A DNA stretch of 64,000 bases. Origin: Convivina praedatoris (GTDB taxonomy: Bacteria; Bacillota; Bacilli; Lactobacillales; Lactobacillaceae). Location: assembly GCF_933208505.1 (NCBI RefSeq), contig NZ_CAKOEU010000004.1, one strand, 5' to 3'. The notes under the pieces were generated by a model. That model was given only the letters and a program-made list of their open reading frames with translations. It ran no database searches and was not told the DNA's origin. Within the stretch, counting starts at the first letter, position 1, and each line of letters opens with the position of its first letter. Positions 8,958 through 17,896 of the stretch are shown here, one piece after another. The position numbers were made by a program, and so were the translations under genes.

Positions 8958-9135
8958 TTAGTTAAATTTTCATGAAAATTAGCGTAAAAACCCCTTAGAT
9001 TAGGCAAAAGGGGTACACATTCAAGGTTGCGTGTGCTATCCTATTTCTATGGACGGCGTAGCTATGCCTTTCATGAACTGGGATACGACTAATTCTAGTG
9101 ACGAAATAAAAATATTTTCTTATAGGAGAAAAGGA

Positions 9136-9411
9136 ATGGCAAATAAGCAAGAGTTAATTGATTCAGTTGCAATGAAGACTGGATTGACTAAGAAGGATGC
9201 TGACAAGGCAGTTGCAGCTGTATTGAGCTCAATTGAAGAAGCACTTCAAAAGGGTGAAAAGGTTCAATTGATTGGTTTTGGAAACTTTGAAGTACGTGAG
9301 CGTGCTGCCCGTAAGGGACGTAACCCACAAACTAAGGAAGAAATTCAAATTCCAGCATCAAAGGTACCAGCATTTAAGCCAGGTAAGGCTTTGAAGGATG
9401 CTGTTAAATAA
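9136..9411 (+). CDS. hup: DNA-binding protein HU
   Basis: This is a 91-residue HU-type nucleoid protein. The start MANKQELIDSVAMKTGLTKK and the DNA-binding arm core VQLIGFGNFEVRERAARKGR with the PASKVPAFKPGKALK tail are diagnostic. It binds and bends DNA as a dimer. The ATG at 9136 follows AGGAGAAAAGG; the longer frame from 9031 adds a non-homologous leader of 35 residues. Codon use is strongly biased (AAG for Lys, GGT for Gly), which fits very high expression. Confidence 0.96.
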   Translation: MANKQELIDSVAMKTGLTKKDADKAVAAVLSSIEEALQKGEKVQLIGFGNFEVRERAARKGRNPQTKEEIQIPASKVPAFKPGKALKDAVK

Positions 9412-9424
9412 TTGGTTTTAAACA

Positions 9425-9450
9425 AACGTATCTTCGGGTGCGTTTTTTAT
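9425..9450 (+). terminator. Intrinsic terminator after hup
   Basis: AACGTATC pairs with GGTGCGTT around a TTCG tetraloop, all eight positions pairing (two G-U), followed by T6. Confidence 0.9.
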
Positions 9451-9474
9451 TTTATCAAATGATAAGGAGCACTC

Positions 9475-10044
9475 ATGCAAATTCGACCAGCCACTATCGC
9501 TGATCAGCAGGCCATTATTTCTTTAGAAATGACGATTTTTAAGGATATGGAATTACCCTTACTTGGGCACTTATCCAGCCAGCAGATACAAAATCTGTTA
9601 TATCAGGTTGCTACTGTTGATGCTAACAGCCGTTGCAGCTATCAAAGAGCGCAAGTAGCTGTCGAGAATGGTGAAGTACTGGGAGTTATGTTTGGTTATC
9701 CCGCTCAGGACGAACCATTTTTAGATCAAACTTTTCAACAGTTTTTGTTAGAACAATATGGGATTAATGAATTAGTTTTCCCTGATTCAGAGGTTTATCC
9801 CAATGAATGGTATTTAGATTCTTTGGTAGTGGCTGAAACTGCCCGTGGTAAGGGGATTGGCGGTCAGTTATTGGCTGCTAGTAACCAATTATCCCAATCA
9901 GCTGATTTACCAGTAGTTGGTTTAAATGTTGATGATCAAAATCCTCAGGCTCAGCGTTTGTACGAGCGGGTCGGATTTGAAACAGTCGGTCAATTAATGA
10001 TTGGACAGCATCAATATAGGCACATGCAAAGATCTGTGGTATAA
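9475..10044 (+). CDS. GNAT family N-acetyltransferase
   Basis: This 189-residue protein has the GNAT fold: MQIRPATIADQQAIISLE at the N-terminus and the acetyl-CoA loop VVAETARGKGIGGQLL (V-x5-RGKGIG) near residue 125, followed by NPQAQRLYERVGFE. It resembles the RimI-like/YhbS-type acetyltransferases common in lactobacilli. The acceptor is unknown. AAGGAG precedes the ATG by seven bases. It stands alone between the hup terminator and the NADH oxidase gene. Confidence 0.88.
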   Translation: MQIRPATIADQQAIISLEMTIFKDMELPLLGHLSSQQIQNLLYQVATVDANSRCSYQRAQVAVENGEVLGVMFGYPAQDEPFLDQTFQQFLLEQYGINELVFPDSEVYPNEWYLDSLVVAETARGKGIGGQLLAASNQLSQSADLPVVGLNVDDQNPQAQRLYERVGFETVGQLMIGQHQYRHMQRSVV

Positions 10045-10126
10045 CTAGTAGGTGGATTGCTCATATTTTCATTAGCAATTTGGTCGGTTCAATTATTCCC
10101 TTGTTGACAATATGAAGGAGTTCAAA

Positions 10127-11461
10127 ATGAAAGTTGCGATTATTGGTAGTACCCATGCCGGTGTTTTTGCCGCTAAGGAAGTTTTAGCTCAAAATCCGAA
10201 TGCTGAAGTTCATATCTATGAAAAAAACGATACAGTTTCTTTTCTTTCCTGTGGAATTGCACTGTGGATTGGAAATCACGTTTCCAGTCCCGATCGAATG
10301 TTTTACGAATCACCAGAATCTTTAGCAAAACAGGGTTTGCACGTGCATATGCACACTTTGGTGGGAAAGGCTGATTTAGTTGACAAAGTTCTGACTATTA
10401 ACGACTTACAAAGTGGTGAACAAACTGAAGAACGCTTTGATAAGATTGTAATTACGACTGGATCACGGGCCGTTAAACCTAATTTACCAGGCATTGACAG
10501 CGATAAAATTTATCTCGCTAAAAATTGGGACGATGCCAATGCTTTGAAAAAAGTTAGTGAAGATATTAAGAGTGCCATTGTGATTGGTGCTGGATATATC
10601 GGTGCTGAATTAGCTGAACAACTTTCGGTAAATGATAAGCAGGTAACTTTGATTGATGCCTTGGATCGTGTTTTAGCTAACAATACTGATGAAACTTATT
10701 CAGATGTTTTTGCTAAGGCGTATCAAGAACACGGCGTGGAATTGGCCTTGGAACAAAGGGTTGTGAGCTTTGAAGAAAGTGACCAAGGAATTACCGTGAC
10801 AACTGATAAGGGTTCTTATACAGCTGATATTGCGATTTTGAGTATTGGCTTTGTACCCAATACCAGCCTCTTTGAGGGTCAAGTGGATATGTTGGGGAAT
10901 GGGGCAATTGTTACTGACCAGTATATGCAAACGAATGTCCCTGATGTGTTTGCGGCAGGGGATGCTAGCACTGTCTTTTACAATCCAACGCAGGAACATG
11001 ATTATATCCCATTGGCCACTAATGCCGTTCGTCAAGGAATTCTGGTGGGTCGTAACATCGTTAAACCAACAGTTGCCTATCAGGGAACTCAAGCGACTTC
11101 GGCAGTGGAACTTTATGGTCTAGCCTATGCTTCAACCGGGCTTAATCAGTCCAGTGCCGCTAAAAAGGGTGTTAAAACGCAGACCGTTAGCATTCAAGAA
11201 GACTACCGGCCTAATTTCATGTTGACCACCGATAAGGTGACTGCTTCTTTAACATGGGAGGTTGATACTCGTCGGATCGTTGGAGGCGCTTTCTTATCTA
11301 AGCATGATATTAGTCAGGCCGCTAACGTGGTTTCATTAGCCATTGAAAATAAGATGACTATTGATCAGTTAGCCATGACCGACTTCTTCTTCCAGCCCAA
11401 CTTTGACCAGCCAATTAATTACATTTCTTCAGTAGCGATTGCAGCAGCCAGTCAATCCTAA
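10127..11461 (+). CDS. nox: FAD-dependent NADH oxidase (water-forming type)
   Basis: This 444-residue flavoprotein belongs to the NADH oxidase / CoA-disulfide reductase family. The redox-active Cys42 is in SFLSCGIAL, the exact position of the family, with an FAD-binding start (IIGSTHAGVFAA), an NAD-binding motif (VIGAGYIGAELAEQL) and the FAAGDAS motif. It most likely reduces oxygen to water with NADH and regenerates NAD, important in heterofermentative metabolism; a peroxidase or CoA-disulfide reductase role cannot be excluded. ATG 10127 is preferred over 10112 because AAGGAG (10115-10120) lies between them. Confidence 0.9.
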   Translation: MKVAIIGSTHAGVFAAKEVLAQNPNAEVHIYEKNDTVSFLSCGIALWIGNHVSSPDRMFYESPESLAKQGLHVHMHTLVGKADLVDKVLTINDLQSGEQTEERFDKIVITTGSRAVKPNLPGIDSDKIYLAKNWDDANALKKVSEDIKSAIVIGAGYIGAELAEQLSVNDKQVTLIDALDRVLANNTDETYSDVFAKAYQEHGVELALEQRVVSFEESDQGITVTTDKGSYTADIAILSIGFVPNTSLFEGQVDMLGNGAIVTDQYMQTNVPDVFAAGDASTVFYNPTQEHDYIPLATNAVRQGILVGRNIVKPTVAYQGTQATSAVELYGLAYASTGLNQSSAAKKGVKTQTVSIQEDYRPNFMLTTDKVTASLTWEVDTRRIVGGAFLSKHDISQAANVVSLAIENKMTIDQLAMTDFFFQPNFDQPINYISSVAIAAASQS

Positions 11462-11475
11462 TCTAAAATGCTATG

Positions 11476-11498
11476 AAACCAGCTTCGGCTGGTTTTTT
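11476..11498 (+). terminator. Intrinsic terminator after nox
   Basis: AAACCAGC pairs with GCTGGTTT around a TTCG tetraloop and runs into T7. Confidence 0.93.
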
Positions 11499-11581
11499 TA
11501 ATTTTCAACTTATTTTTACTTAATTAATTTTTAATGCCCCCTTTGTACACTTACATCATTAATTAATGGAGGCACTAAAAC

Positions 11582-13684
11582 ATGAATAGAAACAGAACGC
11601 TCGATTGGTATTTAATCGGCATTCTGGTCCTCAGTACATTTTTATTTGGTTGGGGGATTTGGGATGCTGGTAATGCCAACAGTTACTACACCGCCGCAAT
11701 TACGTCGATGACGCAAAGCTGGCATAACTTTTGGTATGGCGCCTTTGATCCAGCCGGTTTCATTACCGTTGATAAGCCGCCAGTAGCGCTGTGGTTTATG
11801 GCTATTTCAGCTAAAATTTTTGGGATACACGGTTGGTCAATTGTCTTACCCAGCGTCTTAGCTGGTATAGGTTCAGTTTATCTGATGTACAAATTACTGA
11901 CTCCTAAATTTGGTCCCTGGGCTGGTCGAATTGGTGCTTTGCTATTGGCTATTACCCCAACGGTAGTGGCTAATAATCGTACTAACAACATGGATGCCAT
12001 CTTAGTTTTTGCTTTACTCTTAGCGGTTTATATCTTGAGTCGGGCCGTATCCAAGAAAAATTTTTGGTTGGTCTTACTTAGCTTCGCCCTAGTTGGGGTC
12101 AGTTTTAACATTAAAATGTTGCAGGCCTTTATGATTTTGCCAGCCATGGTGCTGTATTACTGGTTGGCTATCAAGGTTCCTTGGAAAAAGAAATTAACCT
12201 GGTTAGTAGCTGGTTTTGCTTCCTTAGCAATCTTCACCCTAGCTTATCCAACTGCCGTTGATTCGGTAAGTAAGGATAATCGCCCCTATGTTGGTAGTTC
12301 ACAAAGTAATTCTTTGCTGGAATTGGCCTTTGGTTATAACGGGACAGAACGTCTTTTAGGACAGTCAACTGGTAAAGGTGGCGCCTTCCCAGGCATGGGT
12401 ACCACTACTAAAAAGAATAGTAAGTCAAATGGTAATGCTCAAAATGCCGAGATGACAGCACCTACTGGACAAGCTGGACAGATGCCGGCGGGCGGACCTG
12501 GTGCTAATGGGGGTCAACCCGGTGGAAATGGTCAAAAGCAAACTGTTGCACCAACCGGAGCTGGTAATCAAAAGCCGACTAATGCTGGACCAGGTGGTGC
12601 TAATGGTAAAGCAGGTGGCCCTGGTAAGAATGCTAAGGGTGGCGGTGCTGGTGGTATTGGTAGTGCCTTTGCCATCGGTTCTGCTGGTCCATTCCGACTT
12701 TTCCAAGCTGATTTGGGATCGCAAATTGGTTGGTTCTTACCATTGTCAATTATTGGTAGTTTAAGCGGTTGGTTTGCCTTCCGTAATCGTAAAAACAAGT
12801 GGTATCAGTTCACTGATCAGCAAAAAGAAGTGCTACTTTGGACCGGTTGGTTAGTACCAATCTATGGCTTCTTCTCTGTAGCTGGTTTCTTCCACCCTTA
12901 TTACACTATTATGTTAGCTCCAGCTATTGCGGCATTGACGGCCATTGGCGTTGTCGCTGTTAAGAAACTGTTGCCAGCGGGTGGTAAAAAGGCTACTTGG
13001 GCCAAAGGAATTATTACAACTGGTATCTTATCAACTGTGGCCTTACAAGCTTACTATGCTTGGTCTTATTACCCAGTGATTGCAGTTATTCTAATGATTA
13101 TAGCGCTTGGTTTATCAGCTTGGTGGTGGTTACCAAGTCAAAAGTTACACCAGGTAAAGATTATTTTGTCAGCTTTGGTTGTGACGGTATTAGCAGGCTG
13201 GTGGGCGCTAACACCAACTATTGCTCATAACTCAGCGGCAATTCCATTTGCTGGGCCATCGCTACTGGCTAAGTCCGGTAGTCAAGATATGATAGGTAGC
13301 AGTGTTGATACCAAATTACTTAGTTATTTAGAAGATCATCAAGGGCAGGCCAAGTATTTGGCAGCCACTGCTGATTCAAATTCGGCTTCTGGTTACATTA
13401 TCAAATCTAAGAAAGCGGTGATGGCCATTGGGGGTTATAACGGTACCGACCCTACTATGACACTTAGTCAATTTAAGAAGTTAGTGGCTAGTGGGCAAGT
13501 TCGTTACTTTATCAGTGGTGGTCATTCTAAGTCTTCAACTGGACAAATTGGTAAAATTATCGCCTGGGTTGAAGCTAACGGTAAAAAAGTCAACTACAAC
13601 AATAATCAGTCGACTAGCAGTGATAGTGCTAAGGGGGGCATGCAGGCATCTACCACCCTATACGATTTATCAGAAGCGAAATAA
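11582..13684 (+). CDS. GT-C (GT39/ArnT-like) membrane glycosyltransferase with Gly/Asn/Pro-rich insert
   Basis: This 700-residue integral membrane protein has many membrane spans and the GT-C/PMT_2 signature ITVDKPPVALWF near residue 62-73, where the conserved Asp64 is expected. Family members (ArnT, YkcB type) use a polyprenyl-phosphate sugar as donor on the outer face of the membrane. Residues about 264-366 form a low-complexity Gly/Asn/Pro/Gln insert between membrane segments. The downstream GT2 gene (32 bases on) is the expected maker of the lipid-linked sugar, so the pair probably decorates a cell-wall polymer or lipid. The acceptor is unknown. Confidence 0.85.
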   Translation: MNRNRTLDWYLIGILVLSTFLFGWGIWDAGNANSYYTAAITSMTQSWHNFWYGAFDPAGFITVDKPPVALWFMAISAKIFGIHGWSIVLPSVLAGIGSVYLMYKLLTPKFGPWAGRIGALLLAITPTVVANNRTNNMDAILVFALLLAVYILSRAVSKKNFWLVLLSFALVGVSFNIKMLQAFMILPAMVLYYWLAIKVPWKKKLTWLVAGFASLAIFTLAYPTAVDSVSKDNRPYVGSSQSNSLLELAFGYNGTERLLGQSTGKGGAFPGMGTTTKKNSKSNGNAQNAEMTAPTGQAGQMPAGGPGANGGQPGGNGQKQTVAPTGAGNQKPTNAGPGGANGKAGGPGKNAKGGGAGGIGSAFAIGSAGPFRLFQADLGSQIGWFLPLSIIGSLSGWFAFRNRKNKWYQFTDQQKEVLLWTGWLVPIYGFFSVAGFFHPYYTIMLAPAIAALTAIGVVAVKKLLPAGGKKATWAKGIITTGILSTVALQAYYAWSYYPVIAVILMIIALGLSAWWWLPSQKLHQVKIILSALVVTVLAGWWALTPTIAHNSAAIPFAGPSLLAKSGSQDMIGSSVDTKLLSYLEDHQGQAKYLAATADSNSASGYIIKSKKAVMAIGGYNGTDPTMTLSQFKKLVASGQVRYFISGGHSKSSTGQIGKIIAWVEANGKKVNYNNNQSTSSDSAKGGMQASTTLYDLSEAK

Positions 13685-13716
13685 GGATGCTATAACTTAG
13701 AAAGGTAGGTTCATCT

Positions 13717-14733
13717 ATGATTATCAGACAAAAAGTTCCTCGTTTAGGATTGATTTTACCGGCATACAATGAGCAGGAAGTCTTGAAAATCACGCTAACT
13801 AAATTAAGAATTATTCGCTCTGAATTAGTGAAAAGTGGTGCCATTACTGCCGACAGTTTTATCATGATTGTTGATGATGGCTCTAAAGACCGCACTTGGG
13901 CTTTGGTCAATGAGTACGAAGCTACCAATCCAGATATTATCGGGGTGAAACTGTCCCGTAATTTCGGTCATCAACCGGCACTATTGGCGGGGATGTCTGA
14001 GGCCAGTAAATTGGCGGACATTGTGATTACTTTGGATGCTGATTTACAAGATAATCCGGAAATTATCGGACAGATGGTCGCTAAATACCATGAAGGCTAT
14101 GAAATTGTTTATGCCGTTCGATCCAGTCGTCAAACGGATACTTGGTTTAAACGCAATACCGCATTGGCCTTTTACAAGATCGCCGCTTGGTTAGGGGTCG
14201 ATTTAATTCCCAATCATGCTGATTTCAGATTGATGAGTAAAACATCGGTAGCAGCTTTGATGAAATTACCTGAACGTAATCTCTTCCTACGAGCAATGGT
14301 ACCTTTGCTAGGCTATCCATCCACTGAAGTAACTTATGAACGTGGTAAACGCCAAGCAGGTCAATCAAAATATCCGTTGAAAAAAATGTTGACCTTTGCC
14401 ATTGATGGGATTACTAGTTTCAGTGTCAAACCAATTCGCTTCCTCTTTGATTTAGGAATTTTAGTAGTTGGTATTGCTGGAATTGAAATTGTCTATACCA
14501 TTTTTGAAAAAATGTTTGGTAATCCCCAGAGTGGTTGGTCGTCGTTGATGATTTCAATTTGGCTCCTGGGTGGTATTAATCTAATCGCAATTGGTGTTGT
14601 TGGTATTTATATTGGTAAAATCTTTACTGAAGTTAAACAACGACCTCGCTTCCAGATTGAAAACGTGACTGGTCTGAAAGAACCAGAAAATCAAGCTGAT
14701 ATTTCAATTTATAAATCAGTTAATGCTAATTAA
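13717..14733 (+). CDS. GT2 polyprenyl-phosphate glycosyltransferase
   Basis: This 338-residue protein has a GT-A catalytic domain (LPAYNEQE, IMIVDDGSKDRT, then LDADLQDNPE with the metal-binding acidic motif) and two C-terminal membrane spans (about residues 235-260 and 270-295), the architecture of CsbB/YkcC/GtrB-like enzymes. Such enzymes transfer a nucleotide sugar to undecaprenyl phosphate. It follows the GT-C gene closely and shares its transcript, so the two probably form a glycosylation module; no separate flippase gene is next to them. Confidence 0.88.
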   Translation: MIIRQKVPRLGLILPAYNEQEVLKITLTKLRIIRSELVKSGAITADSFIMIVDDGSKDRTWALVNEYEATNPDIIGVKLSRNFGHQPALLAGMSEASKLADIVITLDADLQDNPEIIGQMVAKYHEGYEIVYAVRSSRQTDTWFKRNTALAFYKIAAWLGVDLIPNHADFRLMSKTSVAALMKLPERNLFLRAMVPLLGYPSTEVTYERGKRQAGQSKYPLKKMLTFAIDGITSFSVKPIRFLFDLGILVVGIAGIEIVYTIFEKMFGNPQSGWSSLMISIWLLGGINLIAIGVVGIYIGKIFTEVKQRPRFQIENVTGLKEPENQADISIYKSVNAN

Positions 14734-14735
14734 CA

Positions 14736-14759
14736 GAAAGGCCCATCGGGGCCTTTTTT
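14736..14759 (+). terminator. Intrinsic terminator after the GT pair
   Basis: AAGGCCC pairs with GGGGCCTT around ATC and is followed by T6. Confidence 0.9.
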
Positions 14760-14812
14760 CTTGCTGTTTAATTAGGATATAATGGGAACCACAATACGAA
14801 GAGGATCAAACG

Positions 14813-15679
14813 ATGACTAAAACAACACATTGGTGGCGTTATTGCTTGCTGGTATTAGGGCTTACAATAATTGGGGTAAGTGTTTTAATTTATTTTTACC
14901 ATCCCAAAAATCAAGTAAAAGAGCTAACAACTATCCCAGCTAATACGGTGCCAACTTTTTATCTTCATGGTTATGGTGGCACTTATAACTCGACCAAAAA
15001 TATGGTTGCAGCGGCTCAAAAGCAATCCGGTGTGAAGCGGGTTTTAATTGCTCGAGTAAATAAAAATGGTGAGGTTAAGTTCGAGGGTGATTGGCCAGCA
15101 GGCGTTAAAAGACCAGTGATTCAAGTGATATATGAGGATAATCGCAATTCAGATTTTCATTATAATGCGGCTGGTTTTCATCAAGTAATAACTAGCTTAC
15201 AGGAGCGCTATCATTGCAAAAAATTCAATGTGGTGGCCCATTCAATGGGAAATTTGACGCTGATGTATTACTTAGCTGACTATGGTCAACAGCAACAGTT
15301 ACCGCAGCTAGATAAATATGTGGCGATTGCTGGACATTTTGATGGGATTCGTGCTATGGATGATCCGGCTAATTCAAATCAATTAGCTGCAGACGGGCGT
15401 CCAGAACTGATTAAATCGTATTATCAGTATTTATTAGATCATCGTCAAAATTTTGATATGTCGACTGTTGATGTATTAAATATCTACGGTGATTTAGAAG
15501 ACGGTAGCCACTCAGATGGTAGTGTTACCAATGTTTCTTCGCAATCTTTGAAATATTTACTCGGTAATCAGGTTCATTCATATCGAGAATTACTAATTAA
15601 GGGTAAGCAGGCTCAACATAGTCAACTCCATGAAAATAGTACGGTTGATCGAGCAGTTATAAAGTTTCTGTGGGACTAA
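14813..15679 (+). CDS. DUF915-type alpha/beta hydrolase, membrane anchored
   Basis: This 288-residue protein starts with a signal anchor (residues 9-28, YCLLVLGLTIIGVSVLIYFY). The oxyanion segment FYLHGYGGTYNS and the nucleophile elbow VVAHSMGN give a Ser nucleophile near residue 144; a late Asp (YGDLEDGSHSDG) and a His (AQHSQLHEN) complete a plausible triad. DUF915 proteins are surface hydrolases of unknown substrate, common in lactobacilli. It is monocistronic, between the GT terminator and the TPP riboswitch, with a TATAAT box near 14779. Confidence 0.85.
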   Translation: MTKTTHWWRYCLLVLGLTIIGVSVLIYFYHPKNQVKELTTIPANTVPTFYLHGYGGTYNSTKNMVAAAQKQSGVKRVLIARVNKNGEVKFEGDWPAGVKRPVIQVIYEDNRNSDFHYNAAGFHQVITSLQERYHCKKFNVVAHSMGNLTLMYYLADYGQQQQLPQLDKYVAIAGHFDGIRAMDDPANSNQLAADGRPELIKSYYQYLLDHRQNFDMSTVDVLNIYGDLEDGSHSDGSVTNVSSQSLKYLLGNQVHSYRELLIKGKQAQHSQLHENSTVDRAVIKFLWD

Positions 15680-15728
15680 TAATTTGTAATTTAAAATAAC
15701 TTATTGTATGATGAGAACGTTAATTAAT

Positions 15729-15800
15729 ATCTGGGGTACCACTTTTGGTTGAGATTATACCCATCGAACCTGTCAGGTTAATACCTGCGAAGGAAGATAG
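15729..15800 (+). promoter_or_regulatory. TPP riboswitch (THI box)
   Basis: The aptamer shows the THI-box core: GGGGTACC, TTGGTTGAGATTATACCC, GAACCTG and AATACCTGCGAAGGAAG, closed by a P1 helix of TATCT (15729-15733) with AGATA (15796-15800). It controls the ykoEDC-type transporter genes through the terminator that follows. Confidence 0.95.
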
Positions 15801-15813
15801 CAATCTGGATGAA

Positions 15814-15861
15814 AAAACCACTGGTTTCTGTGTTCTTTAGCACGGAATCAGTGGTTTTTAT
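15814..15861 (+). terminator. TPP riboswitch terminator
   Basis: A long hairpin with outer arms AAAACCACTG and CAGTGGTTTT and a nearly complementary inner part ends in a T run. It lies between the TPP aptamer and the first transporter gene and is the likely expression platform. Confidence 0.85.
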
Positions 15862-15903
15862 GTTAATCACAGTGGTTCCTCTTGCAAAATGGAGGGAATG
15901 AAC

Positions 15904-16476
15904 ATGCAACAAGAAACAAAGTCAACGACCTGGCATTTACAAGAGGTTATCTGGTTAGCCTTAATTGGAATTGCCTTTGGCTTAATTTACTGGCTAATGG
16001 ATTCAGTTTATCAGGTAACCGGCGTGCTTTTAGGGGCCGTAGGTTTACAACCGCTCAATGACGAATTAACTTTAGGCCCTTGGATGATGGCTGGTCCGTT
16101 AGCCAGTTATTTGTTGCGGCGAATTGGAGCCGGTGTCCTAGGGGAGCTATTAGGTGCATCTGGTGAAATGCTTTTGGGTGGTACCTTCGGGGTTAGCACC
16201 TTGTTGTCTGGTGTGATTCAAGGGGTTGGTTCGGAATTAGGTTTTGCTTTGACTGGTTATCGAAATTGGAAAGCTGGTTTATGGTTGTCAACTTTAACGG
16301 GAACGATTGTCACCTTTGCTTGGTCGATGATTAAAAGTGGTTACCTGCATTATAGTTGGTCAATGCTTCTGATTCTATTTATCGCCCGCTTTATATCAAT
16401 TTTTATTTTTGCAGGATTGTTGGTTTATTGGATTGTGAACCTTTTGGAACGATCACAAATTTTAAAAAAGCGATAA
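15904..16476 (+). CDS. ykoE: Thiamine-precursor ECF transporter S component (YkoE)
   Basis: This is a hydrophobic protein of 190 residues with about five to six membrane spans, matching YkoE, the substrate-binding subunit for the thiamine pyrimidine moiety (HMP) in the YkoEDC system. The start at 15904 is chosen because GGAGGG (15891-15896) lies seven bases upstream; ATGs at 15889 and 15898 overlap that site. The TPP riboswitch directly upstream supports a thiamine-related substrate; HMP rather than thiamine is inferred from the family. Confidence 0.9.
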   Translation: MQQETKSTTWHLQEVIWLALIGIAFGLIYWLMDSVYQVTGVLLGAVGLQPLNDELTLGPWMMAGPLASYLLRRIGAGVLGELLGASGEMLLGGTFGVSTLLSGVIQGVGSELGFALTGYRNWKAGLWLSTLTGTIVTFAWSMIKSGYLHYSWSMLLILFIARFISIFIFAGLLVYWIVNLLERSQILKKR

Positions 16477-16498
16477 AGAATAATCAAAGAGGAAAGTT

Positions 16499-17896
16499 AT
16501 GGCTTTAGTAACCCAGCATCTAACCCTTGCTTATGATCAAACTGTGATTATTGACAATTTGGATTTTTCCTTGTCTTCGGGAGAATTCACGCTGCTGATG
16601 GGACCTTCTGGTAGTGGAAAATCCACCTTTTTGAAGGCTATGGCTGGTCTATATCCGCAGTTTGGTGGGCAAGTTAGCGGACAAATCACTTTGGATCAAG
16701 CCTCGGTCAGTCAATTGCCGGCTAATCAACGGGCTGAAAAAGTAGCTTTACTTTTTCAACATCCAGACGAACAGTTTGCCATGCCCACTGTTTCCGAGGA
16801 ATTAATTTTTGCCTTAGAAAATCTGGCCTTACCGGCTGAAGAAATTGACCGGCGCATTGCCTGGGCTTTAGATAAGGTTGGTATGACTGATTTTTATCAT
16901 CGTTCCTTTATCACTCTATCAGGCGGAGAACTCCAGAAAATTGCACTGGTAGAAACCTTAGCCTTGGGTGCTAAATACTTACTATTAGACGAACCTTTTG
17001 CAGCTGTTGATAGCAAGGCTCGGGCTGAATTGCAGTCCCTTTTAAAAGAATTGGTTCAAGAGGGCTATGCCATTTTGGTTTCAGACCATGATGCCTATGG
17101 GTATTTGCCCCTGATTAATAACTTATATCAACTCAAAGATCGTCGGTTGGTATGGCAAAATCCAGACCAATGGGGGAATTTTGCTTGGCAGTCTCAAAGC
17201 TATCACTTATCAAAACAACAAGCATCGGCAGCATTATTTACCTTTAATGCTTTTAATCTAAGTAGTGGGGGACAGGGTCTCTTAGAAAATTATCAGGGAC
17301 AACTAGCTGCTAATGCGGTTAGTCTAATTACCGGCCCCAATGGGGTGGGGAAGTCGACCCTATTAAAATCTTTAGCTAAATTACAACCCTACCAGGGGGA
17401 GTTGTTTTATCAAAAACATTTAGTCAGCAAAATTTCCCGTAAAAAATATTTTAAGCAGGTGGCCTTAGTTTTCCAAAATGCTCGGGAACAATTTTTGACC
17501 ATTACAGTTCAAGAAGAACTTAATCAAGTACTAGCTCGTTCTAACCAGAAAGATTATTGGACCAAGGAAAGAGTGGATCAGGTTTTAGCGACCTTACAAT
17601 TGGAGAATCATCGTGACCACTCAGTTTATATACTTTCCGGTGGACAACAAAAAAAGCTACAGGTTCTTTTGATGTTGATTATGGCACCGGCTGTTTTATT
17701 GTTAGATGAACCCTTGGCAGGGCTGGATGTAAAGAGTGCTCAAATTTTAGTTAGTCTAATTGATAGTGTGCAGAAGGCTTGCCACTTGTCATTAGTAATC
17801 ATTTCGCACCAAGTTCAGCCTTTAGTCCCAATTTTGGATTATCATCTTGTCTTTACGCCGGGGCAATTAAACGATAGTCAGGAGGTAAGGGCATGA
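16499..17896 (+). CDS. ykoD: ECF transporter duplicated ATPase (YkoD)
   Basis: This 465-residue protein contains two ABC ATPase domains in one chain, as in YkoD. Walker A motifs read GPSGSGKST (about residue 36) and GPNGVGKST (about 280); signature motifs are LSGGELQK and LSGGQQKK, with Walker B YLLLDEPF and VLLLDEPL. It powers uptake with YkoE and YkoC, so unlike RibU this S component does not depend on the shared energising module. The stop overlaps the ykoC start (ATGA). Confidence 0.94.
   Translation: MALVTQHLTLAYDQTVIIDNLDFSLSSGEFTLLMGPSGSGKSTFLKAMAGLYPQFGGQVSGQITLDQASVSQLPANQRAEKVALLFQHPDEQFAMPTVSEELIFALENLALPAEEIDRRIAWALDKVGMTDFYHRSFITLSGGELQKIALVETLALGAKYLLLDEPFAAVDSKARAELQSLLKELVQEGYAILVSDHDAYGYLPLINNLYQLKDRRLVWQNPDQWGNFAWQSQSYHLSKQQASAALFTFNAFNLSSGGQGLLENYQGQLAANAVSLITGPNGVGKSTLLKSLAKLQPYQGELFYQKHLVSKISRKKYFKQVALVFQNAREQFLTITVQEELNQVLARSNQKDYWTKERVDQVLATLQLENHRDHSVYILSGGQQKKLQVLLMLIMAPAVLLLDEPLAGLDVKSAQILVSLIDSVQKACHLSLVIISHQVQPLVPILDYHLVFTPGQLNDSQEVRA

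Noticed and set aside
8988..9016. Terminator after der (CCCCTTAG to AAAGGGG)
   Set aside because: The hairpin is short with a large loop and is not followed by a T run.
12425..12798. Minus- and plus-strand frames across the Gly-rich insert of the GT-C gene
   Set aside because: Low-complexity GC-richer repeats keep several frames open; the products are Ser/Thr- or Pro/Ala-rich without homology.
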